From contig NZ_JAESWA010000027.1 in NCBI RefSeq assembly GCF_016765615.1, positions 1 to 64,000 on the forward strand: a stretch of DNA of 64,000 nt, in the 5' to 3' direction. A program made the position numbers and the translations under genes. Under the pieces are notes generated by a model. It was given only the letters and a program-made list of their open reading frames with translations, had not been told where the DNA came from and ran no database searches. This document shows, piece after piece, positions 59,401 through 64,000 of the stretch (position 1 is the first letter of the stretch; every line of letters begins with the position of its first letter). This DNA is from Clostridium paridis (lineage in GTDB: Bacteria > Bacillota > Clostridia > Clostridiales > Clostridiaceae).

Positions 59401-62226
59401 TCAATTGATACAATGGTAACTTTTCAAAATGCAATGATGGGTCCATTAACAACTGATAGGCTATTTGAACTGGTTACAGAGATATCTAATAATGAAAACT
59501 ATGACTTTGTGTTAAAGCATTTTGGTGATGTGACTGACGAACAGAAGACAAGAAGAATACATATGGATTTAGCTGATTATTATATGCAGAAGTCCATTTT
59601 CTTGTATAAGAATAGAAATGGACAACAGGGAATCCATGAATTTCGCAATGCTATAAGAATGATAATGTCATATGGACAACATAGAGATCGAACATTAAGC
59701 AGATTAATGGATACAGTTGAAGATATTTACGGCATAGATTCTGAAAAAGGCAGAAAGTGCATAAAGCGATTAGGTGCAATGTCCGTTGCGGTGGTAAGAC
59801 AAACTGATGGAAAAGAAACAGATGATTATCAGAATGAGTGGTCACAATTGTTGTGTAAATATGAGCCAGAACTGGGATTGAAGAAATTCATTGTAGATTC
59901 GGAAAGTTATAAACAATCTTGGCTATGTGAGAATACACTAGAGACAATACTTACTGATTGGCTAACGCCAAGGTACTCAAGAATTGGGAACGCACTGTTT
60001 AAGACTATGCCCGATAAAAGTAGCAGTGATTTCATACAGGCTTACCTTAATAATATTGCAGTGATAGACAAGGGAAAAGAGGTGCTTTTGGCAAGAACTT
60101 CTGTTGTTGACTTGATAAGCAAATTTAAATTTAACGATGATGCATATGAAGTTGAAGAACGGTTTATAGAAACTGTAACAAATTTATGCGAAAAATATGA
60201 TATAGATTGTAATTTGATTAAATCTAAAGAGTATCCTGTGAAATCTTCTAATGATGAAGATAATAACGTCCAAATCATAGAAACGTTTAGTGATAAAGGT
60301 GTAGATGAGAAAAACATATATGAAGTCTTAGACTTTATGAAATCATATGGATATTCTGAAGAGGTAAACAGTATTGTAAAGACATATCTGGTAAATAATG
60401 AAGAAGTGTCGCAAGAGGTTAGGGTTGTTATTAATCAACTCGTTGATTTTGCTTTTGAAAGTCCTGTATTTAGAAAATATTCGAATATTCAAGAGAGAGT
60501 AATCTGTTTTGGAAAAATGAATGAAATTATAGATGGTGTAAGGGCGTATCTCAATCTACGAATCTATCTTACTCAAAAGGACGGTTGGTACCATAAATAT
60601 AATGGTTATGAATTTTTCACAAAGGCTTTTGATCTAGATGAAAAGGTGACTATTGATTCATACTTTGAATATTTTGAGAGTATGTATAAGCCTTTTGAAG
60701 GCGTTAACGAGTTATCTGATAACATAATAAAAATGCTATCTGGCCTTGATGACTGGAGAGAAGAAGTTCTAGCATTGTGGGACTTAGTTTATGACGTTAT
60801 TGATTTCCGATTGAGTTGCAGAGTAGAGATTGAATGGGAGAAGATTGAAAAAGAATTTGAAGAATACTGTATTGAAGAGTTGTTGTATCATGCGTTATTA
60901 GTGAGGTTGCGTTATGGAACAGCAGATATACATAAGTCAGTTTTTGCTTCTATCGAAACACTGCTTACACAAGATGCAGAGAGGGCAATGTTTATAAGAC
61001 CATTTAAGCGGGTTTTGGCGAATCATTTTAAGTATATAAATTTGAGTATTGTTATGTTAATTCAATTAGTTGAAGATATGTATTCTTATAAGGAAAGAGA
61101 GAAATATCAATTAGTAGATCTTGATGATTACATTTGCATCAATGCATATGGAGATGATGGATTCTTATTAAACTTCTTGTTGGGTGGAGATATTGAGGAA
61201 AGAGTAAAACCAAAGGTTCAGAATACTAATCAAGGATTTAACGATTATATTCTTCGAGAGTTTAAAGATTCAGATCAAAGATATAAGTTGCTTGAAAGTA
61301 GGGGCATATCAGTTGATGATTATATCCTGGGATTTTTAAGTGAAATTCATAATGAAAGCAATATGAGAATTTTATCTAACACATATATGGACAATGTATC
61401 TAGTTTGTTGATAGATAATATCCAGATTCATAGTGATTACCTAAAGGCCATAGGGAATGCTGTTATAAATTATTTATGTTGGGGAGAAGAATTTGGGAGT
61501 ATTTTTGCAAGATTGAGAAGTGTTGAAGACAAAGAATATTTTTACCACAGTATTAGAGAAGATGTATTACTACTAAATGCAATTAGTAATTCAGCAATAG
61601 CAAGGCCTAATGAAATTCCACACCCAACGGATGTAAAGGATAGAGTGTCTAGTGTAGACGAAGAAGACTGGATTAGGTTAGCATATATTGAACGAGAATA
61701 TGTGTATGCGGAAGATTTATGGAGGTCAAAACATATTGGTGATAACTGTAAGATCTACCAGACCTATTCTGCTGTGGGTTTCAGTAAAAGTAAAAATCTG
61801 CCTTTATATCATAATTCCTATAGAGGTTCTGTTCTTGGTCTTATATATCCTAAACATATGTGTAATCCAATGGGTCTTAAGGGGAAAAAAACCGTTGTTT
61901 TTACGGATGCGAGTATAGAATATAACCCATTTATGACATATTATCGATATGATTATTTAGCTCTTACTTTCGAAGTTCTTAGTTTATTGCAAATAACAAT
62001 GACAAGTACTGATAAAGGGTTAGTTGGAATGGATTTAGAGGGGAAATGCGTTCTTAAGTATCAAAATTGGTGTAAGTATAAACACTTGACTGGTGAACAG
62101 GAAAGGACTCCAGTATTAAGAGGAAGTCAACTCCTTGTATCGAAAGAGATTTTTAATAAGCTAGTAATTGAAATTGGATATGAACCATATTGTTATACCA
62201 TAAGTGAATTGATTTTTGGTGAATAG
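56431..62226 (+). CDS. Avs-like STAND NTPase with N-terminal Cap4/DUF4297-like nuclease domain
   Basis: 1931 residues. The N-terminus (1-130) looks like a DUF4297/Cap4 PD-(D/E)xK nuclease: KGYEYQDLLTSYF, acidic D46-D47 in DDKFDDLTV, and the Q60-x-K62 motif in KRQIKYS. A STAND NTPase follows: Walker A GEPGSGKS at 290-297, Walker B IVIIIDGLDHIE with D383, and a winged-helix region to about 600. The remaining 1300 residues are mostly helical, TPR-like, and would be the sensor. Size and order resemble Avs3-type anti-phage proteins, which recognise a conserved phage protein and then cut DNA; the trigger here is unknown. GGGGGGG precedes the start. CGN codons are frequent, unlike the host genes. 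Confidence 0.8.
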   Translation: MGLSDAHKGYEYQDLLTSYFIINDLLKGNSSEFKVDIKEYDDDKFDDLTVINNNEIVKRQIKYSDDKTVAKGDFSSIDYDLALDVLYNSWEKLDRDKEVSIKILLAWDYNDDIDFFQEVGASNDFTSPNVKQYKINIDKIWVMGEEKPISSWRRLRNNVANISRDNFKEFLQELKVELCLPKASLDIVNKGEMERITIECLKDFGVGTYPNHEISPEGVLLKLMNIVKNARANQRTLKTDQIVSALGLVVGYGNIEQLFPVDSSSNIYDENAFEKFYSNICKNNKTILIGEPGSGKSWFVTNFIEYLKSQNILFARHYCYTSLDDIFYTGRITSNIFLANLINDIMLVCPHLKDIKTSRFGVDESELQSLIDHIDKEIVIIIDGLDHIERIKSSHESTVGANKTDIIEIIKRINVPINVKIIVVSQPVSEVLELCEQNYKLIEIENWDTNTIGRYLEIRDISMYEEAGEVSLSSYLFNKSNGNPLYVTYLVNELSKSSFLDSWEDTLSSIPDYNDDLKGYYDYLLEQIDEDHKVVYVLSGASFYLSIGELKAITGLGNYVEKRIKILRSILKESAVNGGFIVYHESFRRYILELLYGNGLSIYDNIYKDLIVWLESIGVYSNIKAFNNLFRLLYESGQYDKLLEYANVEFVSESFFRGYGFDVIKKNSDYFVKAATKKKSFSKLVMLSELSNIVLNAEFYYEIYEEKFSMCIGQIHGFQWLSEMLIYEGKASMPLKEGLRVCYSCSRNFVTPPWKKYINGLLEKNKSHKNLNSDERKEQLKYLTAAAIDMDTNKDGVVRYATDSEYIEYMKIVLDEYDHRDRLDELISILTDMELMEQWRGLIEGSDEGQLNEEYVKDILNTVKTAEGIYGDTEGKVKYLVANAKKIYEEYSSDVEALVEEIADLSWFHNWIIFVFQSSVLEEESEIKGDKLVEVYSNLNRVTAVANHGIRTMDLYGLRQEIYDTIQKPLRGIILCKTEWEKILSIIVESSIDTMVTFQNAMMGPLTTDRLFELVTEISNNENYDFVLKHFGDVTDEQKTRRIHMDLADYYMQKSIFLYKNRNGQQGIHEFRNAIRMIMSYGQHRDRTLSRLMDTVEDIYGIDSEKGRKCIKRLGAMSVAVVRQTDGKETDDYQNEWSQLLCKYEPELGLKKFIVDSESYKQSWLCENTLETILTDWLTPRYSRIGNALFKTMPDKSSSDFIQAYLNNIAVIDKGKEVLLARTSVVDLISKFKFNDDAYEVEERFIETVTNLCEKYDIDCNLIKSKEYPVKSSNDEDNNVQIIETFSDKGVDEKNIYEVLDFMKSYGYSEEVNSIVKTYLVNNEEVSQEVRVVINQLVDFAFESPVFRKYSNIQERVICFGKMNEIIDGVRAYLNLRIYLTQKDGWYHKYNGYEFFTKAFDLDEKVTIDSYFEYFESMYKPFEGVNELSDNIIKMLSGLDDWREEVLALWDLVYDVIDFRLSCRVEIEWEKIEKEFEEYCIEELLYHALLVRLRYGTADIHKSVFASIETLLTQDAERAMFIRPFKRVLANHFKYINLSIVMLIQLVEDMYSYKEREKYQLVDLDDYICINAYGDDGFLLNFLLGGDIEERVKPKVQNTNQGFNDYILREFKDSDQRYKLLESRGISVDDYILGFLSEIHNESNMRILSNTYMDNVSSLLIDNIQIHSDYLKAIGNAVINYLCWGEEFGSIFARLRSVEDKEYFYHSIREDVLLLNAISNSAIARPNEIPHPTDVKDRVSSVDEEDWIRLAYIEREYVYAEDLWRSKHIGDNCKIYQTYSAVGFSKSKNLPLYHNSYRGSVLGLIYPKHMCNPMGLKGKKTVVFTDASIEYNPFMTYYRYDYLALTFEVLSLLQITMTSTDKGLVGMDLEGKCVLKYQNWCKYKHLTGEQERTPVLRGSQLLVSKEIFNKLVIEIGYEPYCYTISELIFGE

Positions 62227-62711
62227 GTTTATGGATATTGTTATGAGAGTTATTTTTAAAATTGGTGTATTATTGTTACACCCTTATCTTCGATTGAATG
62301 TTTGGATAGGTTACACTTAGTGGGACAATTATATTAAAGTAATTTAAAATTAAATTCCCATTTCGCCAAGGAACTAGTGGGGGTTAACGACATTATTTTT
62401 GTTTACTCGGCATACTGTAAGTGGAAGCATAAGAACGTTTAAACTGCATGAAATGAGTATTGGGTATAGATAATAGCTAAGTTACAAATTTCCCATCATC
62501 TATATAATTGGACATACTATTGACATGCTTGTTGGGCTAATTAAGGGCAGTCTAATGAAAGATACAACATATCAGTAAATAGTAATTTGTTAATTTAGTT
62601 AAATTACATTATAACAATAATGCAAAGAAAAAATCCTTGATTATAATAGCACAATTATGGACAACACAGAGATAAAGATATTCTGAAACTTATGAAATGA
62701 GGAGGAGTGGG
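62227..62711. other. Spacer between the two island genes
   Basis: 485 bases without a supportable gene. TTGACA occurs at 62520-62525 without a good -10, and TATAAT at 62642-62647 without a good -35. The second is about 65 bases before the next start and is the likelier promoter. No clear terminator was found after the large gene. Confidence 0.4.
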
Positions 62712-64000
62712 ATGGATTATCCATATAAATGTAATTTGAAAGTGGAAAAAGTTTTTGGAGAGCAACAAGTTGGAATAACATTGTATTCTGGACTTACAAT
62801 TTTCGTAGGTGCAAATGCATCGGGAAAAACACAAACTTTAAAGGAATTGAGAAATCACCTTAAAAGTAATATGGGTAGTAATAAGGTGAGATATTTATCT
62901 TCGAATCGAATTGGGCCAATGGAACAATTTAGGTCGAAGATTAATCAGTATTCATATCCAGCGGATCAATATAATGTTGGTGATCAAGGTGCGAGACAAG
63001 CTCGACATGAGATTGAAACTGTTAATGGAGACTTTTTTACAATGGATGCTAGAAAGGATGTATATATTAAGGTTGCAGAGCGTCTCTCAGTGTTATTTAA
63101 CAGACAAATCTACATACGCTGGGACGCAGGAAATATGAAAGTGTTTTTTGGAAAGACAGAAACTGAGGATGAGTATTCAGTTGTAGCTGAGGCAAGTGGA
63201 CTTGTTAATATTATTTCAATTTTGGCTGCATTATTTGATGAAGATGTTCAAGTATTAATGATTGATGAACCAGAGGTTTCTTTGCATCCACAACTTCAGT
63301 CGTATTTATTACGTGAAATTCAAAAAGCAGTTTCCAGTTACGGAAAAGTTATTATTATTTCGACTCATTCAACGGAACTGATATCATTTAATTCAATTAA
63401 AGATTTAAGTAACTTGGTCTTTTTTACTGAAAAAAAAGTCCCAATACAAATAGCACCAGAAATGCCTGAATTGAAAAATCGAAAACTAAAAGACTTTTTT
63501 ATGAGAATGAGTCAAGTTTATAAAACTGGGTTCTTTGCCAAGAAAGTACTATTGATTGAGGGAGCAAGCGATTTAATAATCTGTCGATTTCTTTCGAACA
63601 AGTTGGACCTCAATATTGATGTAGCAGGATCGCAAATTATTCCAGTTGATGGAAAAGGTCAATTTCCTGTGATTACAAAACTTTTTAGGTTAATTGGAAA
63701 AGAAGTTGCCGTTTTGACCGATTTAGACGGATTCACTGATGATAATAGTATTGTAGACTTATTTTCACAATTGCCTTACGCAATAAAGCTGGCAAACGAA
63801 TTTGGTAACGAAAATATTTCCGAAATGATTAGAAGTATAAAGTCGAAAATCTCAGAATTAGTACAATCACATAAGGATGATATGAAGGTTGTTTATGAAG
63901 CACATCCATATTGGATAAATAAGGATGATAAGGAGGAGGAAGACAAAGCTATTCGAAGAGCACTAGTAGCTCAATTATTCAGCTTTGATGATAGTGAATT
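62712..64000 (+). CDS. OLD-family ATPase-Toprim nuclease (partial, runs off the window)
   Basis: 429 codons are present with no stop before the edge. The N-terminal ABC-type ATPase has Walker A GANASGKT (33-40), Walker B VLMIDEPEVSLHP (D185, E186) and H-loop IIISTHSTEL. A Toprim domain follows: VLLIEGASDLI with E283, and VLTDLDGF with D337 and D339. This is the OLD (overcoming lysogenization defect) layout, shared with GajA of Gabija. A UvrD-like partner as in Gabija, or none as in class 1 OLD, would be decided by sequence beyond the edge. GGAGGAG lies at 62701-62707, just before the ATG. Codon use matches the preceding island gene. Confidence 0.85.
   Translation, partial: MDYPYKCNLKVEKVFGEQQVGITLYSGLTIFVGANASGKTQTLKELRNHLKSNMGSNKVRYLSSNRIGPMEQFRSKINQYSYPADQYNVGDQGARQARHEIETVNGDFFTMDARKDVYIKVAERLSVLFNRQIYIRWDAGNMKVFFGKTETEDEYSVVAEASGLVNIISILAALFDEDVQVLMIDEPEVSLHPQLQSYLLREIQKAVSSYGKVIIISTHSTELISFNSIKDLSNLVFFTEKKVPIQIAPEMPELKNRKLKDFFMRMSQVYKTGFFAKKVLLIEGASDLIICRFLSNKLDLNIDVAGSQIIPVDGKGQFPVITKLFRLIGKEVAVLTDLDGFTDDNSIVDLFSQLPYAIKLANEFGNENISEMIRSIKSKISELVQSHKDDMKVVYEAHPYWINKDDKEEEDKAIRRALVAQLFSFDDSE

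Larger units (their letters stand above)
55526..64000. mobile_element. Candidate genomic island at tRNA-Arg(CCU), left part
   Basis: From the tRNA to the window end the sequence differs from the rest. CGN arginine codons are frequent, non-coding gaps of about 900 and 485 bases occur, and both genes are of anti-phage type. No integrase or second copy of the tRNA 3' end is inside the window, so the boundaries and mechanism are not shown. The call rests on tRNA position, codon use and gene type. Confidence 0.6.

Noticed and set aside
62911-63138. Separate 75-residue protein inside the OLD-like gene
   Set aside because: It lies in another frame of a continuous open frame with clear ATPase motifs; its sequence has no features of its own.
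55451-64000. attL/attR repeats of the tRNA-Arg 3' end
   Set aside because: I looked for a second GGTTCGATTCCCGCCG downstream and found none within the window; the far end may lie beyond 64000.

Overview
The window is AT-rich, carries an rrn operon end, many T-tailed hairpin terminators and strong GGAGG-type ribosome binding sites, and uses AGA/AGG for nearly all arginines. Together with the gene content (addAB, sbcCD, tandem crcB, UPF0182, DUF1189, CWB2 cell-wall repeats, YhgE/Pip, DegV) this points to a low-GC Firmicute, most likely Clostridium sensu stricto. The species cannot be fixed from the sequence alone.

Layout. 1-520: 3' end of a 23S rRNA, 5S rRNA, tRNA-Met and tRNA-Ala. 638-7044: HD-domain protein, NiaR niacin repressor, UPF0182 membrane protein, a GlpA-like flavoprotein with a shortened DUF1667 partner, and a CPBP membrane protease. 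7067-7673: two tandem copies of a tRNA-Ser(UGA)/tRNA-Ser(GCU) pair, each with its own promoter. 7741-12466: GNAT acetyltransferase and the trehalose operon treB-treC-treR with two palindromic operators around its promoter. 12527-19719: addB-addA recombination helicase-nuclease. 19749-23182 (minus strand): cca followed by a crcB pair, and an L,D-transpeptidase. 23351-32102: two DUF1189 paralogues, pepT, a DUF6465 protein, sbcD-sbcC, degV. 32258-37241: histidine kinase, tRNA-Arg(ACG), two lipoproteins, an anchored protein, and a small operon with a membrane-linked Nudix hydrolase. 37296-38236: a yybP-ykoY-type manganese riboswitch with a long terminator, in front of a TMEM165/GDT1-type transporter. 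38346-43469: response regulator, histidine kinase and a three-gene ABC-2 exporter, arranged like the B. subtilis LnrJKLMN drug-resistance system. 43575-46014: a solitary Card1/DUF1887 CARF nuclease, a small membrane protein and psd. 46174-49906: a TetR regulator and a YhgE/Pip protein sharing the palindrome TGACTAGTCA. 50095-55159: CWB2 protein, DUF4003, DUF2207 and pyridoxamine kinase.

After tRNA-Arg(CCU) at 55451-55525 the character of the DNA changes. Arginine CGN codons become common, the non-coding stretches are long, and the two genes look like anti-phage genes. One is a 1931-residue STAND NTPase with an N-terminal Cap4/DUF4297-like nuclease (Avs-like). The other is an OLD-family ATPase-Toprim nuclease that runs off the window end. 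I read this as a genomic island inserted at the tRNA gene; its far end lies outside the window. This island is the best candidate for a little-described system here. The solitary CARF nuclease at 43575-44714 is the second.
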